Source: Herpomyces periplanetae (lineage: Eukaryota; Ascomycota; Laboulbeniomycetes; Herpomycetales; Herpomycetaceae). Taken from it: 64,000 nt of DNA. The position numbers and the translations under genes were made by a program. Of the stretch, positions 30,627 through 41,192 are shown one piece after another. Under the pieces are notes generated by a model that was not told the origin of the DNA, did no database searches, and saw only the letters and a list, made by a program, of their open reading frames with translations. Position 1 is the stretch's first letter. Each line of letters opens with the position of its first letter. The stretch is taken from contig WMKJ01000041.1 of assembly GCA_009733715.1 (NCBI GenBank), positions 1 through 64,000 on the forward strand, read 5' to 3'.

Positions 30627-33410
30627 ATGGCGTCGGGTATGCAATTCACAGATAGGGCGCAGCAAGCTATTATTGATGCGCAGCAACTCGCTACAAACTA
30701 TGCTCATTCACAAATTCTACCCCTACACTTAGCGGTAGCGTTAATGTCACCATCGTCACCCGATACTGGTGAAGATGGTGCAGCGGGGGGGATCGGGCAT
30801 GAGACATCAATTCCACTGTTTAAACAAGTTGTTGAAAAGGCCAACGGAGATGTTCAACAATTTGATCGTTCCTTGAAACGAGCGCTGGTTCGACTACCGA
30901 GCCAGGATCCTCCGCCTGAACAAGTTTCGCCGTCTCCAGCATTTGCAAAAGTACTACGAGCGGCTCATGATTTATCCAAAAATCAAAAGGACAGTTATAT
31001 AGCAATCGATCATCTTATCCAATGTGTAGTTCAAGACCCAGCCGTTAAACAATGCTTACAAGAGTCTAACGTTCCGAATACTTCGTTAATTGATTCAGCT
31101 GTTCAGAACATCCGGGGAAATCGTCGAGTTGACTCTAAAACAGCTGATAAAGAATCCGATAATGAAACTTTGCAAAAGTTTACCCTGGATCTGACGGCTA
31201 TGGCCCGAGAGGGTAAAATTGATCCGGTGATTGGGCGTGAAGAGGAAATTCGTCGAGTAATACGAATATTGTCAAGGCGTACTAAGAATAATCCAGTACT
31301 AATTGGAGAACCTGGAGTTGGTAAAACGACTATTGTGGAAGGTTTGGCTTTACGAATTGTTAATGGGGACGTACCAGCAAACTTACTGGCTTGTAAAGTA
31401 CTCTCATTAGATGTGGGAGCATTAGTAGCGGGTAGCAAGTACCGTGGAGAGTTTGAGGAACGTTTAAAAGGAGTTCTCAATGAAGTCCAAAAATCACATG
31501 AAATGATTATACTATTTGTCGATGAAATGCACTTGTTAATGGGAGCAGGATCAACTGGTGAGGGTGGAATGGATGCGGCCAATTTATTGAAGCCAATGTT
31601 AGCAAGAGGGCAATTACACTGTATTGGTGCAACAACACTAGGAGAGTATAGAAAGCATATTGAAAAAGACCAAGCTTTTGAACGACGATTCCAACAAGTT
31701 TTGGTCAAGGAACCTAGTGAACAAGAAACGACGTCTATACTTCGAGGTTTAAAGGAAAAATACGAAAATCACCATGGAGTTACCATTCTAGACAGTGCTA
31801 TAGTTGCAGCAGCTAAGCTTGCAGCACGATACCTTACACAACGTAGACTACCGGATTCCGCAGTGGATTTAATTGATGAAGCAGCAGCGGCGGTTCGGGT
31901 TACGCGAGAATCACAACCGGAAGTAATTGACAACTTGGAGCGAAAATTACACCAGATTCAAATGGAGATACATGCTTTAGAGCGGGAGAAGGATGAAGCT
32001 AGCAAAGCCAGATTAAAAATTGCCAAGGGTGAAGCAGCCAACGTTGAAGAAGAGTTGAAACCATTACGGGAACAGTACGAAAAGGAAAAGGGACGAAGCA
32101 AAGAAATTCAAGAAGCAAAGATAAAGTTGGAACAGTTAAAGGTTAAATTGGCAGAAGCTGAACGACAAAGGGATTATGCTGCAGCGTCAGATTTGAAGTA
32201 TTTTGCCATACCAGACATAGAGCAAAGAATTGGGAAACTGGAAGCCGAAAAGAAGACTATGGATGCAGCACTGGCGGAAGAACGAGAACGGGTTGGTGAT
32301 ACATCGAGTTCACTTGTAGCGGATGCCGTTGGGCCAGATCAAATAGCCGAAATAGTGGCAAGATGGACGGGTATACCGGTTACACGATTAAAAACAACGG
32401 AAATGGAAAAGTTATTGCGTATGGATGAGTATTTATCGAAGATAGTGGTCGGACAAAGTGAAGCAGTAGAATCAGTGGTGAGCGCAATACGCTTGCGACG
32501 AGCTGGATTATCGAATCCGGATCAACCACCGAGTTTTCTGTTTTGTGGGCCAAGTGGAACGGGGAAGACTTTGTTAACGAAGGCTCTAGCGGAATTTTTA
32601 TTTGACGATCCGCGTGCAATGATACGATTTGATATGTCGGAATACCAAGAAAGACATTCGTTATCACGAATGATAGGTGCACCACCCGGGTACGTTGGAC
32701 ATGATGCAGGTGGTCAACTAACGGAAGCTTTACGACGACGACCATTTTCGATACTGTTATTTGATGAAGTTGAAAAGGCAGCAAAAGAAATATTGACAGT
32801 GTTTCTTCAATTGCTGGACGACGGTCGTATTACGGATGGACAGGGTCGGATTGTTGATGCAAAGAATTGCATAGTAGTAATGACGTCAAATTTAGGAGCA
32901 GAATACTTAACGGGAGCTGATGATGATGAATTTGATGATAATCGTGAAAAGTCCAAGGAGATCGAAAAGTCGAAGCGGAAACTTGTAATGGAAGCCATAC
33001 GAAAATACTTTTTACCGGAATTTTTAAATCGTATATCGTCCATAGTAATCTTTAACCGATTAAACAAGACGGAAATCCGGGAAATTGTGGATATACGACT
33101 TCAAGATGTAGAAAAGCGTTTAGCGGGTAACGGCCGAAATATTAAGTTGAATATTACGGATTTGGTAAAGGATTATTTTGCCAAGATTGGATATTCGTCA
33201 ACCTACGGAGCAAGACCTTTAGCAAAGATTATTGAGAAGGAGATTCTGAACCGTTTAGCTTTGTTAATTCTTCAAGGAAACATTCGCAACAACGACGAAG
33301 TTACCATCGACCTGGTCCGGGGTCAAATTGTCATAAAATCGGACAAGATTCACGTGACATCCCGATCGGATGAAGACACGGTGATGGTGGACGAGGAGGA
33401 TTTGGATTAA
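30627..33410 (+). CDS. HSP104: heat shock protein Hsp104 / ClpB-type disaggregase
   Basis: 927 residues, no introns, as in other fungal Hsp104 genes. A hexameric AAA+ machine that threads proteins out of aggregates in the cytosol with Hsp70. N-terminal Clp domain (MQFTDRAQQAIIDAQQLA, ILPLHLAVALM). NBD1 has Walker A GEPGVGKT at 227-234, Walker B VDEMH near 298-302 and arginine-finger region FERRFQ. A coiled-coil middle domain spans about 405-540 and is rich in Lys/Glu. NBD2 has GPSGTGKT at 641-648, LLFDEVEKA, and sensor-2 GARPLAK. The pore loop SKYRGEFEER is intact. The acidic end VDEEDLD matches cytosolic Hsp104 rather than mitochondrial Hsp78; there is no presequence. It ends 51 bases from the convergent DRS1 stop. 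Confidence 0.97.
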   Translation: MASGMQFTDRAQQAIIDAQQLATNYAHSQILPLHLAVALMSPSSPDTGEDGAAGGIGHETSIPLFKQVVEKANGDVQQFDRSLKRALVRLPSQDPPPEQVSPSPAFAKVLRAAHDLSKNQKDSYIAIDHLIQCVVQDPAVKQCLQESNVPNTSLIDSAVQNIRGNRRVDSKTADKESDNETLQKFTLDLTAMAREGKIDPVIGREEEIRRVIRILSRRTKNNPVLIGEPGVGKTTIVEGLALRIVNGDVPANLLACKVLSLDVGALVAGSKYRGEFEERLKGVLNEVQKSHEMIILFVDEMHLLMGAGSTGEGGMDAANLLKPMLARGQLHCIGATTLGEYRKHIEKDQAFERRFQQVLVKEPSEQETTSILRGLKEKYENHHGVTILDSAIVAAAKLAARYLTQRRLPDSAVDLIDEAAAAVRVTRESQPEVIDNLERKLHQIQMEIHALEREKDEASKARLKIAKGEAANVEEELKPLREQYEKEKGRSKEIQEAKIKLEQLKVKLAEAERQRDYAAASDLKYFAIPDIEQRIGKLEAEKKTMDAALAEERERVGDTSSSLVADAVGPDQIAEIVARWTGIPVTRLKTTEMEKLLRMDEYLSKIVVGQSEAVESVVSAIRLRRAGLSNPDQPPSFLFCGPSGTGKTLLTKALAEFLFDDPRAMIRFDMSEYQERHSLSRMIGAPPGYVGHDAGGQLTEALRRRPFSILLFDEVEKAAKEILTVFLQLLDDGRITDGQGRIVDAKNCIVVMTSNLGAEYLTGADDDEFDDNREKSKEIEKSKRKLVMEAIRKYFLPEFLNRISSIVIFNRLNKTEIREIVDIRLQDVEKRLAGNGRNIKLNITDLVKDYFAKIGYSSTYGARPLAKIIEKEILNRLALLILQGNIRNNDEVTIDLVRGQIVIKSDKIHVTSRSDEDTVMVDEEDLD

Positions 33411-33461
33411 ATGCGGAGCGGCGGTGGGAACGGGACGGGCCTGGAATTAGGGTAATTTGAT

Positions 33462-35579
33462 TCATTTTTCCCGTCTTCGAGATGATTTTCCCGTCGGCTC
33501 TCGGTACATCGGCTGCCCCGCCACACCCTTCCGACCCGCCCGTTTCGGCCGTGGCTTGGTCTTGAACCACGTGCGCCGGGGTCGGGAAAATATTTCTTCG
33601 CGGTGTTTTAGCAAATTTTCGGCGCGCGTTAAATCTCGTTCGGTGTTGTTGATGGTGTTGATGGACTTTTCTTCTTTTACGATTCTTTGTACCGTAGATT
33701 CCATGGTGGTAAGTTTCTCGTGGATTTCACGTATACGGTCGTACGGGACTTTTAAGACTTGTATACCCGGATTCATTTTAAGCGGTACGGGGGGCGGTGA
33801 CTGGGGTGATGATGGTTCTCCTTCATTTTGGATTATTTCATCTTCCTTTGTTTCATTTAACGCAGAATGTGATTGATCTCGTCGAAGATGTTTAACAACG
33901 CTTTTAACAAATTTCCTATCATCATCGGTAACAATTGTACAAGATTTTCCCGTCTTCCCAGCTCGAGCTGTACGTCCAATCCTGTGTAAATAATTGGTCA
34001 GAGTAGTAGGCACTTCATAATTGATCACGATTTCGCAATTTTTAATGTCTAGACCACGGGATGCAAGATCTGTAGCGAGTAAATGGGTTGCAATGCCTTG
34101 TCGGAACTTGGTGATACTGTTGATACGATCCTCTTGACTCATATTACCGTGTAATTCCAAACATTTAATGCCGTTTAATGCGAGAAGAATACGCAAATGA
34201 TGAACTTGGCGCTTTTCACGTACAAATACGATTACGCGTTGCGTGTAAAGGTTAGTGCACAGGTAAACCAAGTAGGCAGGGCGCATGTCAAGTTTATCGG
34301 AGCGGATGCGCAGGAATTCTTGTTGTAAAGTTTTAACGGGTTGAGGGAATTGGTTAACGATAAGTTTAACAGGTTTGGTCATGCCGACACGAACAAGTTC
34401 ATCAACGGAAGGGTTCATGGTGGCACTGAAAAGAATGGTTTGACGAGATTTGGGAAGAACGGTAAGGATCTGGTTTAGTTCATCGGCAAAGCCATCTTCG
34501 AGGATACGATCGGCTTCATCGAGTACAAGGATTTCGATAGTTTCGATACAAAAACCGGCACTGTTTCGCATATGATCGATGAATCGACCCGGGGTGGCAA
34601 TGATAACGTCAGGTCGACGTTTTAACACGGCCTCTTGCTCACGTAGGGAATAACCACCGACAATTGGCGCGAAGGTTATGCCTGTGTAAGCGGCTAACTT
34701 TCGAGCGACTGTGAAGCATTGGATGGCGAGTTCTCGTGTAGGCATAAGTATGGCAACTCGGGTGACGGCTATACATTTACGACGATACATTAAACGTTCG
34801 ATAACGGGAATTAGGAAGGCGGCAGTTTTACCGGAGCCAGTTTCAGCGCCCCCAACGATATCCCTGCCATTTAACGCTACGGGAATAGCTCGAGCTTGAA
34901 TAGGCGTAGTGTGAGTAAAACCGAGTAGTGCGATTCCCTTCATGAGGGCGCGTGACAGGCCGAGATCGTGAAATGTGGTGGCAGACGTACAGGTGTTCTT
35001 AGTGGATGTTACACGCATCGATTTCTGTGTATATTCATGATCAAAGAATGGATCGGGTGGATTGACAGAGTGTGAAGTGTTAGATTTATATTCGGGGGAG
35101 GAGGGTGATGAGACGGATTGTTGGATATGAGGATTGGCGTCAGCATCAGCTTCAACGTTCATGTCAATATCGTCATCTTCATCACCATCATCATGCTCCT
35201 GTTTAGCTTGTTTCACAACAGCGTTAGCTTCGTGAATTAGTCGGGTTTCATATTTGACACGTTGTCGGGCAATTATATCATCGAGATTGGTAGAAGAGAC
35301 TTTGGCTTTGCGTTGACATTGACCCATTTTAATGGATTCTGCTGTCCACGCATCAAAGCTTTGATCAGCGTCATGCTTATCCTTTGTAGTAATATCAATA
35401 CACACAATGGGATCATAGGAAAATCCTTTGGAAAATTCTTCATCAAGTTCAAACTCTTCGTTATCACTATCGCAAACAGATTCCCTATCACTGTAACCAT
35501 CGGAGTGAATGGTTGGAATAAAATCATCCTCAGGAGGGGCAGTACCACTTTTTTCGGGGAAGTGTACTTGTCGTACCAT
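33462..35579 (-). CDS. DRS1: DEAD-box RNA helicase Drs1/DDX27 (60S ribosome biogenesis)
   Basis: 705 residues, intronless. Acidic N-terminal third (DDGDEDDDIDMN), then Q-motif phenylalanine in TTFHDLGLSRALMKGI. Helicase motifs follow in order: AETGSGKT (245-252), PTRELA, TPGR, DEAD (354-357), SAT (385-387), then domain-2 motifs VFVREK, LATDLASRGLD and HRIGRTAR. The C-terminal block with VQRIVKEEKS, ERDLTRAENLLKHREEI and SRPRRTWF is specific to Drs1/DDX27 rather than other DEAD-box families. Nucleolar ATP-dependent helicase for 27S pre-rRNA maturation. The ATG two codons inside the open frame is taken as the start. It is divergent from the kinase gene. Confidence 0.95.
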   Translation of the reverse strand: MVRQVHFPEKSGTAPPEDDFIPTIHSDGYSDRESVCDSDNEEFELDEEFSKGFSYDPIVCIDITTKDKHDADQSFDAWTAESIKMGQCQRKAKVSSTNLDDIIARQRVKYETRLIHEANAVVKQAKQEHDDGDEDDDIDMNVEADADANPHIQQSVSSPSSPEYKSNTSHSVNPPDPFFDHEYTQKSMRVTSTKNTCTSATTFHDLGLSRALMKGIALLGFTHTTPIQARAIPVALNGRDIVGGAETGSGKTAAFLIPVIERLMYRRKCIAVTRVAILMPTRELAIQCFTVARKLAAYTGITFAPIVGGYSLREQEAVLKRRPDVIIATPGRFIDHMRNSAGFCIETIEILVLDEADRILEDGFADELNQILTVLPKSRQTILFSATMNPSVDELVRVGMTKPVKLIVNQFPQPVKTLQQEFLRIRSDKLDMRPAYLVYLCTNLYTQRVIVFVREKRQVHHLRILLALNGIKCLELHGNMSQEDRINSITKFRQGIATHLLATDLASRGLDIKNCEIVINYEVPTTLTNYLHRIGRTARAGKTGKSCTIVTDDDRKFVKSVVKHLRRDQSHSALNETKEDEIIQNEGEPSSPQSPPPVPLKMNPGIQVLKVPYDRIREIHEKLTTMESTVQRIVKEEKSINTINNTERDLTRAENLLKHREEIFSRPRRTWFKTKPRPKRAGRKGVAGQPMYREPTGKSSRRREK

Positions 35580-36948
35580 GATCAAATTAGAAGCGATTTA
35601 GTACAAGAGAAGAATTTTTTTAATTTTCAACTTTGACCAAGTCAGGTTATCACGATGGAAATTACTCGACGAATCTCGTGATGTGCGTGATCACGTGACT
35701 TCGTGGTAAAGTCGCTTAAGGGCAAGTAAGAAGATTGGGGAGATGGAAAGGATGAAGGAAGGGGATTTTTTTGGTGCTCTGGAAGGTTTGATAAGATTAT
35801 TTTTATTTTAACGGAGGGAAGCGTATAACGAATGGGTGGAAAAGGTTAGTGGAGACTGATATTTATTGGACGGAATGATAATTTGGGTAAATAGGCGATT
35901 ATTGTGCAAGGACAATGTTTTTCATAAGAAGAAATCCTTGGAGAAGTAGTGGTTTGTGGTGGGTATATTATAGGCTTGATTAAAGAAGTGGAATTCAGGC
36001 TGAAGGTGAAACTTATAATGAGTAGTTTGGGATAAGGGAAATATTGGAAAATGTTTAGGCTAAGGGCAGGAGAATACAAGTTACGGGAGTGTGGAAAAGA
36101 TTTGATGTATAGGTGGATGCACACTGTTCCTTAACTTGGATTATTCAAGCGTTTAGGTAGGAGAATTTTGGTATAAATGGTATAGTTTAGTTGATTTGAC
36201 GATGAGTGGTGGTAACAGGAGGATTTTGGAAGTGAGGATTAAGAGTAGCATAGGAAGAATACTTTTAAATTGATGGAACACTGGATTAGTTAACAGTATT
36301 TACACGGTTGTAAAGGATTAGTGGCATTTAGAAAGGCAAGCGAGGATCATGGATACAAGTGAGCAAGCTTGATGAAAAGATTGTAGGGGGAAGGTATAGG
36401 TAGGTATACGGGGGATTGTCTTGAACAAGTTTGACGTTTTCGCGCGGGAGAAGGTTAACATGATAAGGGGTTCAATGAGCAGAAAGGACAAGTTAAGTAA
36501 CGGAATCGTGCGGGCGCAGTAGACATCTCCTGATGAGCTAGGATGAGGAGCAGTACGGTCTAGGTTAGCTTGTCGAATGATATGGACGGTGGTTCGCAGG
36601 GTCTCGGATATATGAGGGCGGATTAGCTTTCATCAAACGTACATATCATACATTCCTTCACGCTACAGTTTTGGTAATCAGGGGAAGATGAGATGTTGTT
36701 AACGCGGTGATGTACATTCCTTGCACGGTCAGGTAGAGAGTGGACTTGAAATATGAGTACAAGCGGCAAAACTGACAGCAGGAGGGCAAGTTTAAAAGAG
36801 ACGGGAAGTTTAAGGGAAAGGGTACTTTATTTAGTTAATTAGATGAAGGTATACACGAATTTTTATTTTATGGTTGACAAGTAGCACGAATTGGTGATAA
36901 TGTTTAGTCTTTACATGAAGTGATTACGGGCAAAGTACTGGCAACAGG
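35580..36948. other. 1.4 kb divergent promoter region DRS1 / STK32-like kinase
   Basis: Strongly G/A-leaning plus strand with no gene I recognise. A TCACGTGA at 35691-35698 lies 112 bases from the DRS1 ATG. Confidence 0.6.
35691..35698. promoter_or_regulatory. TCACGTGA octamer 112 bases upstream of DRS1
   Basis: Perfect octamer, the nearest to a start codon along with the RAD4 copy. Motif-based inference only. Confidence 0.45.
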
Positions 36949-38718
36949 ATGGGGAGCGGATCAGGAAAACTGACGGCAGATGGGGATAGCGAAGTTAATC
37001 TGGGACACTTTCGGTTACTTAAGGTGATCGGGCGGGGCGCGTTTGGAAAAGTTCGAATTGTTGAGCATAGATCGAGCGGTTTGGCATTTGCGTTGAAGTA
37101 TTTTAACAAAGACAAGATTATTCAAGGGGAGCATGTACGGAATATTTTACGGGAACGACGAATGCTTGAGCAACTGCATCATCCATTTTTATGCAATCTT
37201 CGGTATAGTTTTCAAGATACGGAATTTCTTTATATAGTTGTTGATCTTATGTCGGGAGGAGATTTAAGGTATCATTTATCCCGAACAACGTTTACGGAGT
37301 GGGCGGTTCGATTTTGGATAGCTGAAATAGCGTGTGCACTGAATTATATTCATTCACAAGGAATAGTGCATAGGGATGTTAAGCCGGATAATGTTTTATT
37401 GGATTTGAATGGACATGTTCATTTGGCTGATTTTAATGTTGCTGCAGAGTTTTCACCGAATCGAGTGCTGACGAGTCGATCTGGGACATTGGCATATCTT
37501 GCACCGGAGGTGTTTATGGGATTAGGCTATACATATCATGTTGACTGGTGGTCACTTGGGATACTTTTTTACGAGTGTATATACGGCCGAAGGCCGTTTG
37601 TACGAAATGTTGAGGGACAAGCATCGTTGAGGGCCTATTCATTTGGGGAAAATGTTATACAAAGACGGGTAGAATTTCCGGAGACGTATCCTCTGGTATC
37701 GTCAGAATGTATTGATGCGATATCATGTTTACTTGAGAAAGATCCCCTGAAGAGGATTGGAGCGAATGGTTTTACATTATTTACACGCCATGCATATTTT
37801 AAAGATATAAATTTTGCGGCTTTACAGATGCTTGAAATTTCGCCCATATTTGTGCCGTCGGCTGATAAGATGAATTTTGATACGATCTACGATTTGGAGG
37901 AGCTTCTTTTGGAAGATGTTCCACTTGAAGCCAGGATGCGAAGGGGGAAATCTAGACGGCGAAGACCACCACTGCATACCAATGCAACACTTAGGGAGAT
38001 CCGAGCGGAAGAGCTTCATGGCGTATTGGAAGCGCAATTTAAAGTTTTTGATTATACGAAACATGTGGTACCCATTGAGATGGTGATGACGATGAAAGTG
38101 TATAGTGAAGAGGATGAAAAGGGTGAAAGGGAAGGGGCATTATTGGAGAGGGGGAGGGGGAGGGGGAGCGGGACAGAGAAGATGGGGGGATTGCCATTAT
38201 CTGGGAATGGGATTGTATCGTCGTCACTAGTATCGTCTTTGTCGCCGTCGCCATCGTCGTGGGTGTCGTCGATTTCGTCGCAATTAGCGTTTCCTTCGGC
38301 GTTTCCTTCGGCCCTCCCTTCGGCCCTCCCTTCGGCATCTCCCCCCCCCTCTCCTCCCGCTTCTCCTTCCGCCTCGTCATCGGCTTCCCGCCCCGCCCTA
38401 GCGCCCCATCGGTGTGCCACGCCGTGCGCCTCACTGCTGCGCCCCCCGAGCCCCGTTCCCGTGCACTCGCTGCATGACGTCATTTCCGTTCCGTTGCCTG
38501 CGCCGCGGCGACTTTCGGCGGCTTATCGCAAGTCGATCGTCAAATCTTCAGCAACAATTTCTTTATTTGGCCTTTTTCTTCGTCGTCATTATAATGATAA
38601 ATCATCCAATTCTCAGACCCAATCTTTCCATCTTTCCCCTTCTCCTCATCATCTCCCTCGACAAAAATACCCTCCTGGTGTCATTGGAAAATTTGGTTCC
38701 AGGAAAATTATAAATTAA
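36949..38718 (+). CDS. AGC-group Ser/Thr kinase, STK32/YANK-like
   Basis: 589 residues, intronless. It starts MGSGSGK, with glycine at position 2 suitable for N-myristoylation as in animal STK32. The kinase domain is complete: glycine loop GRGAFGKV (28-35), Lys50 in ALK, EVRN-like helix EHVRNILRE, HRDVKPDN (141-148) and APE (185-187). The magnesium loop reads DFN (161-163) instead of DFG, a known hallmark of the YANK family. VVDLMSGGDLRYHL and GHVHLADFNVAA also match STK32. After about residue 390 the tail changes from Gly/Arg/Glu-rich to Ser/Pro/Ala-rich exactly where the DNA strand bias flips, including tandem ccttcggc-like units. The stop is 6 bases from the RAD4 stop on the other strand. 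Confidence 0.92.
   Translation: MGSGSGKLTADGDSEVNLGHFRLLKVIGRGAFGKVRIVEHRSSGLAFALKYFNKDKIIQGEHVRNILRERRMLEQLHHPFLCNLRYSFQDTEFLYIVVDLMSGGDLRYHLSRTTFTEWAVRFWIAEIACALNYIHSQGIVHRDVKPDNVLLDLNGHVHLADFNVAAEFSPNRVLTSRSGTLAYLAPEVFMGLGYTYHVDWWSLGILFYECIYGRRPFVRNVEGQASLRAYSFGENVIQRRVEFPETYPLVSSECIDAISCLLEKDPLKRIGANGFTLFTRHAYFKDINFAALQMLEISPIFVPSADKMNFDTIYDLEELLLEDVPLEARMRRGKSRRRRPPLHTNATLREIRAEELHGVLEAQFKVFDYTKHVVPIEMVMTMKVYSEEDEKGEREGALLERGRGRGSGTEKMGGLPLSGNGIVSSSLVSSLSPSPSSWVSSISSQLAFPSAFPSALPSALPSASPPPSPPASPSASSSASRPALAPHRCATPCASLLRPPSPVPVHSLHDVISVPLPAPRRLSAAYRKSIVKSSATISLFGLFLRRHYNDKSSNSQTQSFHLSPSPHHLPRQKYPPGVIGKFGSRKIIN
38289..38339. repeat. short coding tandem repeat (CCTTCGGC-type units) in the kinase tail
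   Basis: About five imperfect units of ten bases, giving a Pro-Ser-Ala-(Phe/Leu) repeating peptide in the disordered tail. Confidence 0.75.
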
Positions 38719-38724
38719 ACATTT

Positions 38725-41192
38725 TCATTCTTCTACTTTCCCTTCTCTCCACTCATACTTTTCATATGATTGTACCCTTTCAATAATTATCACACCCTTA
38801 AAAAATTTCTCCCACAATTTATACAACTTTTTCCTTCTTCTCTCTTCTTCTACCTTTTCATTATACATCTCCATCCCTTCAATCACTACCCTAATCGCTT
38901 CTTCATACTCTTCTGCACACACTATTCCCTTTCCTTTCACTACTGTAACTTCACCTCCATTATACTCAAACCCTTCTACTGTTTCCGCATAATCAATGTC
39001 TAATAATTTGGCCGCATTTATGGCTAATTCATCCTTTACTTGTACTGCCCCTCGTGGTATCATCCACGGTTTAAATGTATAAACTTTCCCATACTCATTC
39101 TTTGGTACCCTCCCATCAATCACCCATGGTGCTTCGTACAATTCCGTTTGAAATATCCCATACAATCCTACCCTTTGCTCAATTTCTCCATCTTCAACCC
39201 GTTTCTTCTTCATCCTATACTTTAATGCTTCTTCATTCTCCTATTCCACCCATTTCATCATTCTATTGGTCAGTCTTTAAACTTTACGCTTCTTCTCTTT
39301 CTTTCATCATTATCGTCATCCTACCTTAATTACCCTCCCCATCCTAAACCACTTTGCTTCACTTAACACTGTATACACGTTTTCCCGTTTGTATACCTTT
39401 TCCTTCCCTCCTCCCCATCCCTTAAATTCCCCTACTTCTTCTCCTCCGTACACTACTTGATTCCTCTTTAAATGCCTCTCCAATACGTAAATAGGATGTA
39501 CCCGGAAATCTTTAATCGTCCTCGGAAACCCTTCCCCTTCTAATTTTCTCCGTAGTTCTTCTTCTTCACTTCCAATTCCTCTCTCTTCTCCCTTATTCCT
39601 ACTACCCGCTTCCAATGCCCTCTTCATCCACCCTTCTCCTTCTTCATCAACACTTTCAATACGATACTTTCGTATCCGCCCGTAAAACTTCCCCGCATAC
39701 CTCACCGTTACATCCTTCATAGTCCCCCCTTTTTCAATCGCTATTCCATACGTTAAGTTATTCCAAAACATTTCACTCAACTTTGGCTCCAACTTTTCCG
39801 GTTTATCAATCGTCAAAGTCGCCACTCCATCTACACATATCCATCGCTTCACCACCGGATTCATCACCTCTACCCAATACACAGGAAACTTATCCCGCTT
39901 TATACTTTTCGCTTTCCTCATCCTCATCCCCATTTCCTTCATCTTCCTCCCATCTACATCTTGCTTATTCCAAATTCGTTCGTTGGCTCGCATTGCAATG
40001 TCTCGACGATTCCACATCATCGTTAATTCATCCTTCTTTTCCTCCTCCTCCTCCTCTTCCTTATCCTCCTCCACATCCTTACCTTGACTCGTCCTAATCA
40101 CCCGTTTCTTCCATAATTGCGCCGCTCGACTATTCCGTAAAACTGGTACTCCCAGTACATTCAAAACTTGTAATGAGCATACCAACCTGGTTTCAACCCC
40201 AATCCCTCGAAAAAATCCGCACAATAACTGAGCTCCAGTATCTCCCGATCCTTCCATGCTTTTCGCCGCACATATGAATCCCTGCTTTGTATACTCTTCG
40301 TACTTTATCGATGACAACTATTCAATTCCTTTCGTTAGCCTTACCTACCCATCCAATTATATCTGCTACCCCTTCCTCTCCCTCCTACCATCGTTAAATC
40401 TTCCCGTGATCGTGCCCATACTGCTACTCGTAATCCCTTCTTTGTTATACGATACTTTTCCCTCCACAAGTCCACCGTATGCTTTACTCCATCCAAAAAT
40501 GCTTGATTCTGTCGCACCGCTGTCCATTCCGGCCTAGCCTTAAAACATCGTTCTATTCGTTCCGTCGCATAACTTCTCAATCTCTTCTGCACCTCTTCAT
40601 CATTACACCATTCATTAACCACTCGTAAGTGTCCCAGTAAGCTTAAAACATGTAGCCTGTGAATCGTAATTCGATCCTTTTTCCCAAACAATTTGACCTT
40701 TCCATTTGACTTTGGCGCCTTATCGTTTACTACTGAACCTTTTACTTCCGGTCTGGCTTCATGAATTACAACCGATAAAACCTCCGACATGAACTGGTCA
40801 GCTCCATCATCATCATCATTCAATGTAGCTAGCGTTTCCTTCACTGGTTCAAATAAATTCACATCCTCCCATTCAACCTCACTTTCACTTTGTAAACTTA
40901 TCCCATCTTCATTTATCCTCTCATCCTCTACTTCCGCCCTTTCTTCACCAACTTTGCACGATTCCATCGTTGCTTTTGCTTCTAACTCTTTATTTCTCTC
41001 TCGTCGTCGCTTCAATGGACGCCATTCTTCATAAACCTCCTCTTTATTTCCACTCAACTTTCCCCTTGATCTATCTTCTTCACGCAACATTTCATTAAAT
41101 ATACCTTCCGCTCCCATCTTCTCCATTCCCCATAATCCCCCATCTCTTCCCTGGCTGATCGCCCTCCTCCCTTTCCCTCTCTGCCGTCCCAT
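38725..41192 (-). CDS. RAD4: nucleotide excision repair protein Rad4/XPC
   Basis: 770 residues from exons 41192-40389, 40317-39325 and 39240-38725 (introns 71 and 84 bases, first with GGCTAACG branch). Recognises helix-distorting DNA damage with Rad23 and starts nucleotide excision repair in the nucleus. The transglutaminase-like fold is recognised by GDTGAQLLCGFFRGIGVETR, VYWVEVMNPVVKRWICVD and the following core. The beta-hairpin domains follow: FPRTIKDFRVHPIYVLERHL (BHD1), VGLYGIFQTELYEAPWVIDG and PKNEYGKVYTF (BHD2/3), then MIPRGAVQV. Long Lys/Glu/Arg/Gly-rich loops, including a run of glutamates, reflect the purine-rich coding strand. The first intron removes an in-frame segment ending in a stop (donor GTAGGA), so splicing is required. 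The N-terminal start is the least certain point. Confidence 0.9.
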
